Assembly: GCA_012970285.1 (NCBI GenBank)
Contig: JIBW01000003.1
Coordinates: 584,115 to 648,114, forward strand
DNA length: 64,000 nucleotides
Direction: 5' to 3'
DNA from: Bacillaceae bacterium JMAK1
GTDB taxonomy: Bacteria > Bacillota > Bacilli > Bacillales > Marinococcaceae
This document shows positions 8,893 to 16,819 of this stretch, piece by piece (within the stretch, counting starts at the first letter, position 1; the number at the start of each line of letters is the position of its first letter). The notes beneath the pieces are model-generated. The model saw only the letters and a list, made by a program, of their open reading frames with translations. It was not told where the DNA came from and searched no databases. The translations under genes and the position numbers were made by a program.

Positions 8893-8913
8893 AGATAAAC
8901 ACCTTTCATATAA

Positions 8914-8966
8914 CTTGTTAAACAAGGTATATGTTTATAATAATTGAGTATATCTTGTAATACAAG
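8914..8966 (-). promoter_or_regulatory. PadR operon promoter with two palindromic operators
   Basis: On the minus strand, -35 TTGTAT (8960-8965) and -10 TATTAT (8937-8942) are 17 bp apart. Palindrome CTTGTATTACAAG (8954-8966) covers the -35. A second palindrome, CTTGTTTAACAAG (8914-8926), lies just downstream of the -10. Their centres are 40 bp apart. The shared CTTGT/ACAAG half-sites and their placement fit repression by the PadR protein encoded next to them. Confidence 0.75.
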
Positions 8967-9049
8967 GCAAATAATTAAATAAAATCAGATTTCTTTGAAA
9001 CGTTTTGTGAGTAATAATCGTAACTGTATATACAATGGAGGTGATAAGT

Positions 9050-9250
9050 TTGAAAAAGAAGACACATAGCGCATTGTTTTTGATGTTGCTAGCTTTTATC
9101 GTAACGTATGTCGTTGCTTCAGCGAGTGCGCGTTTTGGAATTGATCCAACGACAGGAGTTGCTAGCCTACTTATTATTTGTACAGGTTATTACTTAACTA
9201 CAGTTTTGAATAAGGTTTTTGGAAACACCGTGAAATTGATCAATGATTAG
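9050..9250 (+). CDS. 66-aa two-helix membrane protein
   Basis: Small protein starting at TTG, preceded by an excellent RBS (GGAGGTGAT, 5-6 nt). The ATG at 9035 lies inside that RBS region and is less likely. Residues 7-28 (ALFLMLLAFIVTYVVASASA) and 38-58 (TGVASLLIICTGYYLTTVLN) are hydrophobic, with a basic N-terminus KKKTHS. No family is recognised. It is transcribed away from the PadR operon, and its promoter region is close to the PadR operators, so shared control is possible. Confidence 0.7.
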   Translation: MKKKTHSALFLMLLAFIVTYVVASASARFGIDPTTGVASLLIICTGYYLTTVLNKVFGNTVKLIND

Positions 9251-9346
9251 ATAATTCCAGAGCTAATTAATGGGTCCTTTTTGTAACTTTAAAAGGCAAT
9301 ATGAATGCCGTTTACATGTATAAGGATCACTTGCCAGAAGAGATTT

Positions 9347-9375
9347 GAAAATACCCGATTAATTCGGGTATTTTC
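9347..9375. terminator. Bidirectional-looking terminator hairpin
   Basis: A 12-bp stem, GAAAATACCCGA paired with TCGGGTATTTTC around a 5-nt loop. It lies between the convergent 66-aa gene and the enoyl-CoA hydratase gene and could serve both. Confidence 0.75.
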
Positions 9376-9416
9376 GGCAGTTTATTCAATAATGATAACG
9401 ATTACAAAAGATGCAA

Positions 9417-10205
9417 TTATTCACCTTGGAAAACTGGCTTTCTCTTCTCTAGAAAAGCTTGAACACCTTCTTGGACGTCATTTGTTTGGAAACATTTTTG
9501 AATGAGTAAATATTCTTGTTTGAGCAAGGTAGTAAGGTCAATGTCGTTGCTTGCTGTTAAGAGACGTTTCGAATAGGTCATAGCAACGGGAGGTCCTGCT
9601 GCTATTTCTTTTGCTAAGTTAAGTGCGTGGTTATATAGTTCGTCATCCGGTAACACATCGTTTACGAGTCCCAGTTCTTTTGCTTCTTGAGCGGCAATGT
9701 CACGTCCCGTAAAGATGAGTTCTGCAGCTTTCGGATAACCAATTAACCGTGGTAAGAAGTAAGACATTCCTGCATCTGGGCTTAACCCTCGACGAATATA
9801 ACCCGTCGTTACTTTGGCACTTTCACTAATAAAGCGAATGTCACACGCGAGTGAAAGGGCAAATCCTGCACCAGCGGCCACACCGTTAATGGCTGCAATC
9901 ACCGGTTTATCACACTGAACAATTCCTAATGCTTGATGCCCAACCCATCCAAGGTCATCTAACGTCTCATGTCGCGTTTTCTCGGATGCTTTTCGGTTTC
10001 CGAGATCCTCAAGGTCAAGTCCTGCACAGAATCCTCGTCCATTCCCCGTGACGATGACTGCTCGTACTTCATCATCGAGTGAAGCTTCCTTGAAAGCTTG
10101 TACAATCTCTAAACTTAATTGGCTGTTAACCGCATTTAGACGTTCCGGACGATTCAATTTGAGAGTGCGTACGCCATCCTTTGTTTCAACGAGAATGTGT
10201 TCCAT
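9417..10205 (-). CDS. Enoyl-CoA hydratase/isomerase family protein
   Basis: A 262-residue crotonase-fold enzyme acting on acyl-CoA thioesters. The CoA-binding/oxyanion motif is GNGRGFCAGLDL (about 54-65) and the second oxyanion strand is NGVAAGAGFALSLACD. The GLSPDAGMSYFLPR motif carries an acidic residue in the PaaG-like position rather than the paired Glu of classical hydratases. That points to an isomerase or ring-modifying relative, but substrate is unknown. The C-terminal helix KQEYLLIQKCFQTND..EGVQAFLEKRKPVF is typical. It is a single gene with a good RBS (AAGGAGG). Confidence 0.92.
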   Translation of the reverse strand: MEHILVETKDGVRTLKLNRPERLNAVNSQLSLEIVQAFKEASLDDEVRAVIVTGNGRGFCAGLDLEDLGNRKASEKTRHETLDDLGWVGHQALGIVQCDKPVIAAINGVAAGAGFALSLACDIRFISESAKVTTGYIRRGLSPDAGMSYFLPRLIGYPKAAELIFTGRDIAAQEAKELGLVNDVLPDDELYNHALNLAKEIAAGPPVAMTYSKRLLTASNDIDLTTLLKQEYLLIQKCFQTNDVQEGVQAFLEKRKPVFQGE

Positions 10206-10518
10206 ATTCGTTCCTCCTTAGTTAATTGAAATAGTTCATTGTAAATGAGAGTGAAGTGCGAAGAGAAAGGTGATACATACTGGTTAACGTATCACAATTG
10301 TTCATTTAGTTGAAGTGGTAATATTCAGATTATGTAAGGTGGAGTTAAAGTTACTGAATGATTCATGTGTTGGGGTTGGCACATCCTTTAAAAGTGAGGA
10401 GAGTGCTACATCAAAGTAGATAAAGTGTTTATAGTATCTTTATGGAAATAAAGGAAAATGGTCATTTACGTAAAACTTAATAAAGGTTGAGAGATTTGAT
10501 AAAGGTATAGGTGCACTA
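10206..10518. other. Intergenic region between divergent genes
   Basis: The 313 bp between the hydratase (-) and EcsB-like (+) genes hold a weak hairpin (GTGATAC...GTATCAC, 10270-10295) and AT-rich sequence before the permease gene. I see no ORF with a credible RBS and no convincing promoter hexamer pair. Confidence 0.5.
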
Positions 10519-11727
10519 ATGGATATAAAAACAATATGGGGTTTAAGGGTACAGGAATTTTATCAAAAAATGTTCAGGTATTATTCAATTATTGGGGCCA
10601 ATGTTTTTTATTTTTTCCTGATCATGAGTAGTATTTTCATTTATTTTTTTCACTTATTTCTAGAGTGGGTTCCTTCTCAACTACCTGTTGAAGTAATCGG
10701 ATCCCTCTTTGTAACTTACCTATTAATGCGTACAAAAGTCCGTACTTTTGTTAAAAGGGCAGACATCCCCTTTTTGTTGCCATTAGAATGGCGTTTGAAA
10801 AACTATTTTATTAAATCCATTCTGTATAGTTTTGTGATTAATGTTGTTATCTTGGTGAGTTTCTTAACTGTATTTTTAACTCTATTTTTGCAAGAAACGA
10901 CGATAAATCTTTTCTTTCTTAGTTTTATAGTGGGGGTTGCTGCTTGTAACATTTTCATGAAGTGGATTGAGCAATGGTTAGATAACCCTGTACAACTTGT
11001 GTTACATCGGTTAAACAGGTTCCTATTGCTGTATGTAATGTGTTACTTTTTGCTTGGAAATGATTGGATGTATGTACTTGCGTTAATGAGTGTCAATATC
11101 GTCTATTTAATTTATTTTACAGGTAAAAAAAGAAAGTTGAATTGGCAGTGGTTAATCGATGAAGAAGAACGTGCTTTAGTAAGAAATTATAAATTTATTA
11201 ACTTTTTCATAGATGTTCCTAATCTTAAACGTTCTTTTCGACGTAGACGATTGCTTACAATGATTCTGAAACGATGCATCCCAAGTAGACAGAGCCATAC
11301 ATTCGTCTATTTATACTCACACTTGTTTGTACGACATAATGATTATTTTTACCTTTATTTAAGACTGACTCTAATTGGCATCGTTGTTAATTATGCTATG
11401 CCATCAAATGGAGGGGTTTTTAATCTTCTAATTCTATTCATGACTGGATCTCAAGTAACCCCTTTGCAACATGAACTGAATCAAAGTGTCACATTGTATC
11501 CGATTTCAGAATTTCAGAGAAAAGATTCTTTCTTAACGTTTGTCTTGATCATGCTCTATACTCAATTAGCTATTCTATTTTTCGCTACATCCATGCTTAC
11601 GTCTACTGCGAACGTATTCAATCTTTTCATTGGAGGTCTATTTGTGTATGTATTCGTTTATTTCTTTGTGGCAAAGAGAGTCAATGTCTCAGGAAGTGCC
11701 ATTAGAAGGAATTCAATTCACGGATAA
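10519..11727 (+). CDS. EcsB-like ABC transporter permease, orphan
   Basis: A 402-residue, very hydrophobic protein with about eight predicted membrane helices. The signature stretch RTFVKRADIPFLLPLEW (about 75-91) is characteristic of EcsB, the membrane subunit of the Ecs transporter that in Bacillus influences protein secretion and peptide efflux. No ATPase (EcsA) gene adjoins it, so this copy either pairs with an ATPase encoded elsewhere or is a diverged paralogue. The last codons (VNVSGSAIRRNSIHG) lie in a sequence repeated 2.9 kb downstream, suggesting the 3' end was remodelled by an insertion. The family assignment is firmer than any role. Confidence 0.8.
   Translation: MDIKTIWGLRVQEFYQKMFRYYSIIGANVFYFFLIMSSIFIYFFHLFLEWVPSQLPVEVIGSLFVTYLLMRTKVRTFVKRADIPFLLPLEWRLKNYFIKSILYSFVINVVILVSFLTVFLTLFLQETTINLFFLSFIVGVAACNIFMKWIEQWLDNPVQLVLHRLNRFLLLYVMCYFLLGNDWMYVLALMSVNIVYLIYFTGKKRKLNWQWLIDEEERALVRNYKFINFFIDVPNLKRSFRRRRLLTMILKRCIPSRQSHTFVYLYSHLFVRHNDYFYLYLRLTLIGIVVNYAMPSNGGVFNLLILFMTGSQVTPLQHELNQSVTLYPISEFQRKDSFLTFVLIMLYTQLAILFFATSMLTSTANVFNLFIGGLFVYVFVYFFVAKRVNVSGSAIRRNSIHG
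11683..11698 (+). repeat. Left copy of a 16-bp direct repeat
   Basis: AATGTCTCAGGAAGTG occurs here inside the last codons of the EcsB-like gene and again, identical, at 14621-14636. Both copies are preceded by GAGAG plus two bases and followed by a similar ATTA(A)GAAGGA-like stretch. The two copies bracket the FAD-monooxygenase/TetR operon. Confidence 0.8.
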
Positions 11728-11845
11728 GTATGGAAAGATTATTCTTTTAAAGGTAGCGGAATTTATTTTGGATAGTGATGAATGATCCATGCAATTGGAT
11801 GATTACGACAATATTCCAGTCTAATTCATCTGACTGCACCGAGGC

Positions 11846-11886
11846 AGACAAAAAGACAAAGGAAGCTATAAATACAGCTTCCTTTG
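11846..11886 (-). terminator. Terminator of the monooxygenase operon
   Basis: On the minus strand, stem CAAAGGAAGCT pairs with AGCTTCCTTTG around an 8-nt loop and is followed by TCTTTTTGTC. It lies 29 bp downstream of the monooxygenase stop codon. Confidence 0.85.
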
Positions 11887-11914
11887 AACTTGAAGATCTG
11901 ATAAATTCTTTAAT

Positions 11915-13090
11915 CTATTCTTGATCATTCCATTTTAGTTTATAGTTTTGATCAAATGTTGATCCACTAAATAAACCAATATCAAAGCCACCACTCAAGT
12001 CAAACCCCTTACTTAAGTCAAATGTTTCAACTAATTGTTGGATTGCTTGAATACGATCTTTTCTATCGTGTTCGAAAAAGTAAAAGGCATCATGAAAATC
12101 ATATGATTTTAGCATCTTTGCAACATACAAGGCATCCTCCATTGCTATCGTACTACCGTATCCAGTATTCGGGTTTATACCATGCGCAGCATCTCCAATT
12201 AAGACCGCCCTCCATTTAGAAAAGCTCGGTAAATTGGTTACTGTATGAAGTTGTTTAGGAATAATTTTTTTAGTTTTAAGGATAATTTCTTTTAGCGGTC
12301 CTGTTATTTGGAAATTTGTAATTAGATCTTTTTTAATAATATCTTCGTTCTTAAGTTCATGATCTTGTTTTGGTAACTTTCTTTCATTATAACTAGAAAC
12401 TTGCCAAGAAAGGTTTAGATCACTTGTTGGATGGCTTTTTGCTAAAAATAAAGCGAAGTTTTGATCGACATAAATCATCTCGTCACCAGTTTCAAGATCA
12501 GTAGCAATTTCACTCTTCATATCATCTAAAGAAGCTACTCCGTATAATGCCCAGGATTTAGCGTAACTAACTTGCGAATCAGAGTAAATTTGCTTTCTTA
12601 CCGTTGAATTTAAGCCGTCAGCACCAACGATAATAGAGCCTTCCGCATTACTTCCATCTTCAAAATAAGCGGTTACCGAATTCTCTGATTGATCGAGCTT
12701 TATGAGTTTTTTATGCGAGTTAATCGTTATTCCTAATTGCTTTGCTTCATCTAGTAATATTTCTATCAGATCAGAACGTTTCATGAAGATAGATCTATCA
12801 CTAAATGCACTGCTTCTTTGCATTAAATTAAATTTAGCTAATTCATTATTGTTAGTTGTTAAAAGACGTAGGGAGTCAGCAGAGTGGCTGTTTTTTTTGA
12901 TTTTATCTAGTACACCCAACTCATTTAATATATTCACTCCACTTTTATTTATCCTAAAACTTGATTCTTCAACCCTTGTATAAGGGAACGTTTCGAAAAC
13001 CTCACTTTTAATTCCTGCTTTTTTAAGGAAAATAGCAGTTGAAAGCCCACTTACTCCTGCACCAATAATTAATACTTTTTTTATTGACAT
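11915..13090 (-). CDS. FAD-dependent aromatic-type monooxygenase
   Basis: A 391-residue class A flavoprotein monooxygenase, PHBH fold, which uses NAD(P)H and O2 to hydroxylate small, usually aromatic substrates. It has the Rossmann GxGxxG (IIGAGVSG, 8-15), the DG motif (GADGLNSTVR, 156-165) and the GD motif with GDAAHG (299-304) for ribose/FAD binding. The C-terminal repeat-like FDLSKGFDLSGGFDIG is unusual. The gene is last in an operon with a TetR regulator, and a perfect operator lies just before its RBS. This arrangement resembles xenobiotic or antibiotic-modifying monooxygenases controlled by their substrate, but the substrate is unknown. Confidence 0.9.
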   Translation of the reverse strand: MSIKKVLIIGAGVSGLSTAIFLKKAGIKSEVFETFPYTRVEESSFRINKSGVNILNELGVLDKIKKNSHSADSLRLLTTNNNELAKFNLMQRSSAFSDRSIFMKRSDLIEILLDEAKQLGITINSHKKLIKLDQSENSVTAYFEDGSNAEGSIIVGADGLNSTVRKQIYSDSQVSYAKSWALYGVASLDDMKSEIATDLETGDEMIYVDQNFALFLAKSHPTSDLNLSWQVSSYNERKLPKQDHELKNEDIIKKDLITNFQITGPLKEIILKTKKIIPKQLHTVTNLPSFSKWRAVLIGDAAHGINPNTGYGSTIAMEDALYVAKMLKSYDFHDAFYFFEHDRKDRIQAIQQLVETFDLSKGFDLSGGFDIGLFSGSTFDQNYKLKWNDQE

Positions 13091-13103
13091 TGCAACCTCC
13101 TGT

Positions 13104-13119
13104 TTGAACGATCGTTCAA
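13104..13119. promoter_or_regulatory. Palindromic operator upstream of the monooxygenase gene
   Basis: A perfect 16-bp palindrome, TTGAACGATCGTTCAA, ends four bases before the AGGAGG of the monooxygenase gene. The same sequence overlaps the -35 of the operon promoter at 14438-14457. It is the likely binding site of the TetR protein encoded between them, giving a second control point for the last gene. Confidence 0.82.
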
Positions 13120-13153
13120 TGTTAGTTTTATTTAAAAGACCAAGCTAGGTCTT

Positions 13154-13747
13154 TTATGTTTTCATTGTTGTTATCATTCGATTCATGAAGTTATTAACAA
13201 CACTTTTTATATCGGTATCATCGGGTAAATAGTGATTCATTAGTGACATACTCGTTAAGCTACTGTAAAGCATGATACTAACTTCCGAAACATCTAATTC
13301 ATCGTCAAATTCGCCAGTATTGATACCATCTTCAATTATAGTATTAAATACATTTATTTCAGGGATAATGATTTCCTCATTTAGCTCTTTCAAAGTAAAT
13401 CTTTGTTCAGCTGATCTCTTGGAACTTTCTTCGATAAATTGAGGAATACTAAAAGATAATGAGCTTTGATCTTCTTCTGTTAGGTAATCAGCTATCATTA
13501 TCAATTTTTCCGTTGCTGATGCTTGAGATTGATGAATTTTTTCCCAGGAATTTAAATGTTGTAACGTATCATATTTTAAGCATGAGACAAATAATTCTTC
13601 TTTGTTTTTGAAATGGTAGTACATTAACCCTTTGCTTATTCCTGTTTCTAATCTCAAATCTTCAATTGATGTAGATCCGTATCCTTTTCTTTTAAAAAGA
13701 TCGATAGCATAATCAAGAATTTTTTGTTTTGTATTATTTTTAATCAA
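13154..13747 (-). CDS. TetR/AcrR-family regulator of the monooxygenase operon
   Basis: A 197-residue regulator with an N-terminal HTH: KQKILDYAIDLFKRKGYGSTSIEDLRLETGISKGLMYYHFKNKEELF shows the helix 1, recognition helix (SKGLMYYHF) and NKEELF signature. The C-terminal ligand-binding domain has no recognisable specificity; its end resembles TetR_C_6-like regulators (SIPQFIEESSKRSAE). It lies between the unknown first gene (11 bp gap) and the monooxygenase. Two copies of a perfect palindrome, one in the operon promoter, make it a probable auto-repressor. An AAAAGACC/GGTCTTTT hairpin follows its stop and may attenuate the last gene. Confidence 0.93.
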   Translation of the reverse strand: MIKNNTKQKILDYAIDLFKRKGYGSTSIEDLRLETGISKGLMYYHFKNKEELFVSCLKYDTLQHLNSWEKIHQSQASATEKLIMIADYLTEEDQSSLSFSIPQFIEESSKRSAEQRFTLKELNEEIIIPEINVFNTIIEDGINTGEFDDELDVSEVSIMLYSSLTSMSLMNHYLPDDTDIKSVVNNFMNRMITTMKT

Positions 13748-13758
13748 ATCAGTACTCC

Positions 13759-14385
13759 TTACATTAAATTTTGTTGAGGTTTTCCAGCAACAGAATTATT
13801 TATTCTATATACCTTTGGAAGCTTTCCTTCTTCTAGAAAAACGCCATTGTTAAAATCTGTTTGTTTATACTTGAAAAACAAACCTTTTATTCCACTTTTT
13901 GTATCTGATTCATCAACTAGCAAACCATCGTCATCTAAAACCATCCTAATGCCTTGTTCAAAATCCTGACTGTCCGGCTCTTCAGATAGATGTTCAGTTA
14001 AAATCAATGTAATGTTATAAAAATATTTATACAGTTGTATAGGAAGACTTTCTTCAAACAGCTCTTCATAAAAACTTTCTTTAAATCTAGGAGTACTGAC
14101 TACGGTTATATTATTTTTATCTAAAAACAAGGCTATTTCTTTTCTTAAATGACTGAAATCTTTAAAACTAAGAAAATCTAAAGAGGTACTCATTGTTTCA
14201 AGTTCCGCAATTTGTTTTACCTCGTGATATAAATAGCTTGAAGTAATATCATCCGTATAGTCAGAAGGAAATGCGATTAAAATATAGATCCGATTGCTCA
14301 TCGATCTTAGCTTTTCAATGCTTTCTAAGACCCCTTTTTTATGGTAATGATCGGACGTAAGGATTACCGCCGAATTTTGTTTCAT
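13759..14385 (-). CDS. Uncharacterised protein, first gene of monooxygenase operon
   Basis: A 208-residue soluble protein that I do not recognise. The ATG at 14385 is chosen because AGGAGGG lies upstream; the longer frame to 14436 would run through the promoter. Strand-like segments SAVILTSDHY, NRIYILIAFPSD, ITVVSTPRF and ITLILTEH alternate with helices, giving a Rossmann-like or universal-stress-like impression, without nucleotide motifs. It is the promoter-proximal gene of the operon, so it is probably functionally tied to the monooxygenase or to its inducer. Base use is AT-rich like its two operon mates and unlike the flanking MFS gene. Confidence 0.75.
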   Translation of the reverse strand: MKQNSAVILTSDHYHKKGVLESIEKLRSMSNRIYILIAFPSDYTDDITSSYLYHEVKQIAELETMSTSLDFLSFKDFSHLRKEIALFLDKNNITVVSTPRFKESFYEELFEESLPIQLYKYFYNITLILTEHLSEEPDSQDFEQGIRMVLDDDGLLVDESDTKSGIKGLFFKYKQTDFNNGVFLEEGKLPKVYRINNSVAGKPQQNLM

Positions 14386-14426
14386 GATCTCATTCCCTCC
14401 TAATGATTCGTTAATCAAGCATATTG

Positions 14427-14457
14427 ATAGTATCACAGTTTGAACGATCGTTCAAAC
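14427..14457 (-). promoter_or_regulatory. Promoter and TetR operator of the monooxygenase operon
   Basis: On the minus strand, -35 TTGAAC (14450-14455) and -10 TACTAT (14427-14432) have a 17-bp spacer. A perfect 20-bp palindrome, GTTTGAACGATCGTTCAAAC (14438-14457), covers the -35 and spacer. Bound repressor would block polymerase. The 16-bp core recurs at 13104-13119. Confidence 0.85.
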
Positions 14458-14664
14458 CTTAAGTCTGTGCTTAATTATCGCATTGGATCGGTTCGGTCAA
14501 AGAGCAATACGCTTAAGGGTTTTTTCATGGGGATAAATGAGAGGAGCTTTAAGCGCCTTTTTTTTAAAGGTGTATGCTCATTATTTAAAATTAGGGGAAG
14601 TAAATTATTTAAGGAGAGGTAATGTCTCAGGAAGTGATTATGAAGGATAGCGTCGTATTCAGCT
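14458..14664. other. Non-coding stretch upstream of the monooxygenase operon
   Basis: AT-rich interval with no convincing gene. A plus-strand frame runs through it (14440-14622), but it starts inside the operator and has no RBS. The right copy of the 16-bp direct repeat lies at its end. Confidence 0.5.
14621..14636 (+). repeat. Right copy of a 16-bp direct repeat
   Basis: Identical to 11683-11698 (AATGTCTCAGGAAGTG). Read in the frame of the EcsB-like gene, it gives NVSGSDYEG and then a stop. It therefore resembles a displaced original 3' end of that gene. Confidence 0.75.
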
Positions 14665-14706
14665 TGAAAAGCCAAATAGCACAGAGCAGAATGCTGTCTG
14701 TGCTAT
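14665..14706 (-). terminator. Terminator of the MFS gene
   Basis: On the minus strand, ATAGCACAGA and its complement TCTGTGCTAT form a 10-bp stem (14676-14706) with a small inner GCA/TGC extension, followed by TTTGGCTTTT. It lies 28 bp after the MFS stop. Confidence 0.85.
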
Positions 14707-14733
14707 CGAAGATTACGCGTCGTGTACAAGAGG

Positions 14734-15951
14734 TTACTCTTTAGAATCTGCAATCACTAGCTTGTTTTGACCTGCTACGAGACCAAACAATGCGATGCAA
14801 GTGGCAACACCCATGAGGATCATATAGGGTACTGTCCAGCCATTTGTCCATTGTGCAACAGTTCCTAGAAGGATCGGTCCAGTCGCGGCAATGAGATAAC
14901 CGACCGATTGAGCCATTCCGGATAATTGAGCAGATTCGGTTACTGTGCGTGTACGCAAGACAAAGAACATCATCGCTAAACTAAACGTGGTGCCTGCGCC
15001 CATGCCAGTTAAAATGAGAAAAACAAGAATGAAATAGGAACTGGAGAGGGATGTTCCGAGTAAACCCGTAAACAACAGAACCCCAGATAATAAAGCTAGC
15101 ATTCGCTGATTGTGCATTTTAGCCGCAATCATCGGAACGATAAACGTAGCTGGAATGAGACCTGCTTGATAAATGGCCATAAACCACCCAGCCTCGGTAG
15201 CATCGAACCCTTTTTCAAGCATCATATCAGGAAGCCACGTAAAGATGCTGTAAGGGATAAACGATTGAAAGCCCATGTATAGCGTTACGGCCCAAGCGAT
15301 CTTTGATTTAAATAAGGCAGAAGAAGGTTGATTGTTGACTTTACCAGGCACCTTTTTATCTTCTGAGAGGATCGCAGGCAGTCGCATTAGAAGTACGATA
15401 ATCGCTACTACAGACAAAATTCCCCAGAGTTGCAATGCGCTTTGCCAACTAAACATTGACGATGATGCAACGGGTACAGATATGCCTGATGCAAGTGCAC
15501 CAAAGACATTCATGGAGACCGAATAGATCCCGGTCATAAGACCGATCCGATAAGGAAAACTCATCTTTATTAAACCAGGCATAAGTACATTACCGACGGC
15601 AATACCAATTCCGAGTAACACGGTCCCTGTCAATAAGAAAGAGACAGAGCCGGTTGAACGAATGAAAATCCCAAATGATAGAATCACCATCGCCAACATT
15701 AACGTAACTTCCATGCCATATTTTCTCGATAGTCTAGGTACAAATGGTGAAAAGAGACCAAATGCAATGAGCGGGAGTGTATTTAAAAGTCCAACCGTAG
15801 AGTTTGAAATTTGAAGATCTTCCCGAATAAAGGGAACGAGTGGACCAACCGAAGTCATCGGTGAACGTAACGTTGATGCAATAATTAAGATTGCTAGAAT
15901 TAGTAAAAACGTATAATAGCGATTGGACTTTTCTTCAGGTGAAAGTTGCAT
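14734..15951 (-). CDS. MFS transporter, CynX/NimT family
   Basis: About 405 residues with twelve predicted transmembrane helices. The N-terminal STLRSPMTSVGPLVPFIREDL and the SxxGLLNTLPLIAFGL motif are typical of the CynX/NimT/YycB group of major-facilitator proteins, which move small anions or nitro-compounds. The ATG at 15951 (MQLSPEEK) follows AAGGAGGG; the upstream in-frame ATG at 15996 has no RBS. It is monocistronic with its own terminator. The substrate cannot be predicted. Base composition is closer to the general background than to the AT-rich operon next to it. Confidence 0.9.
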   Translation of the reverse strand: MQLSPEEKSNRYYTFLLILAILIIASTLRSPMTSVGPLVPFIREDLQISNSTVGLLNTLPLIAFGLFSPFVPRLSRKYGMEVTLMLAMVILSFGIFIRSTGSVSFLLTGTVLLGIGIAVGNVLMPGLIKMSFPYRIGLMTGIYSVSMNVFGALASGISVPVASSSMFSWQSALQLWGILSVVAIIVLLMRLPAILSEDKKVPGKVNNQPSSALFKSKIAWAVTLYMGFQSFIPYSIFTWLPDMMLEKGFDATEAGWFMAIYQAGLIPATFIVPMIAAKMHNQRMLALLSGVLLFTGLLGTSLSSSYFILVFLILTGMGAGTTFSLAMMFFVLRTRTVTESAQLSGMAQSVGYLIAATGPILLGTVAQWTNGWTVPYMILMGVATCIALFGLVAGQNKLVIADSKE

Positions 15952-16228
15952 TTGGACCCTCCTTATTAAGCACTTGATGCTGGAGAAGTGTATCACAAAA
16001 GCAAGGCATTATAAATATTAGTTTCTTTGAGGGAAACATCAACATAATAATAAAGAAATTCATTGCCTGTTACTTCAATTAAAACGAAACATTCATTGAA
16101 AGGATACTGGATAATAAGCCAAAAAATAACACAGGTTAATGTGCATCCTGTGCTACTAGTATGTACAATATACTATTGTTCTAAGGCTTGTGTTCATGTT
16201 CTCAAAAAGGATTTGAGAATGGACGAAC

Positions 16229-16717
16229 CTAGTACGTAGAAAGCCAAATGTATCGAACATGATCATCCATTGTCCAAAGCGTTAGCTTTATAGTGTGATC
16301 GCGATCAATATATACGATCGCATCACCTAAGCCCATCTCTTGATAGGTATAATAATCATCGCCATAAACGTCAATCCAGTCCTCAACTGAATCGCCAATG
16401 TGAATGCCAGATGAGGTTTGTAATTCTTCACTGATTGAAATAGATGTAATTTCATGATCGTCATTCGTATGAACATAATAATTCTCAGATTGATAGCCAT
16501 AGCCATTAGGTTGAATGGAGCGCTCAAATTCGCCAATAGAACGCAAGGTTTCTTCATTAAGAGTAGTGTGCAATGAGAACGGTTCAATAGATTCTTCACG
16601 AAGATTGGTAGAAGAAGTAATGAGTTGTTGAATAGGGTAAAGTGCAATGGCAATAACGGCGATAATTATGAGAAGCAAAAGAATGGCTACGGCTACAAGC
16701 CCGCGTTTACGTGTAAT
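16229..16717 (-). CDS. Uncharacterised exported/anchored protein, probable ATT start
   Basis: About 162 residues. With an ATT start at 16717 the N-terminus reads MTRKRGLVAVAILLLLIIIAVIAIALY, a basic, signal-anchor-like helix, and GGAGGAG lies exactly 7 nt before the ATT. The only conventional alternative in frame is TTG at 16678, which would remove the basic residues and has no RBS. The extracytoplasmic part is acidic and aromatic (SIGEFERSIQPNGYGYQSENYY, WIDVYGDDYYTYQEMGLGDAIVYIDRDHTIKLTLW), suggesting a small beta-rich domain. Family unknown. Confidence 0.68.
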   Translation of the reverse strand: MTRKRGLVAVAILLLLIIIAVIAIALYPIQQLITSSTNLREESIEPFSLHTTLNEETLRSIGEFERSIQPNGYGYQSENYYVHTNDDHEITSISISEELQTSSGIHIGDSVEDWIDVYGDDYYTYQEMGLGDAIVYIDRDHTIKLTLWTMDDHVRYIWLSTY

Positions 16718-16819
16718 GAAGTTTCTCCTCCTTGCATCCTAATTCTTTGATGTTATTGTCGATCTATCGGGAGTTTGGTTACATGTACAACTCGAATTAA
16801 AGCAGATAATTCGAACTGT

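Noticed and set aside
9390..9406. Fur-box-like AATGATAACGATTA sequence
   Set aside because: Too many mismatches to the 7-1-7 consensus, and it lies downstream of a gene end, not in a promoter.
14440..14622. Plus-strand 60-codon ORF
   Set aside because: It begins inside the TetR operator/promoter, has no RBS and has no recognisable protein character.
16120..16170. Hairpins (ACACAGG...CCTGTG and a TAGTATGTACAATATACTA dyad)
   Set aside because: They lie upstream of the MFS start and downstream of nothing convergent; no T-run or known motif, so no function is assigned.
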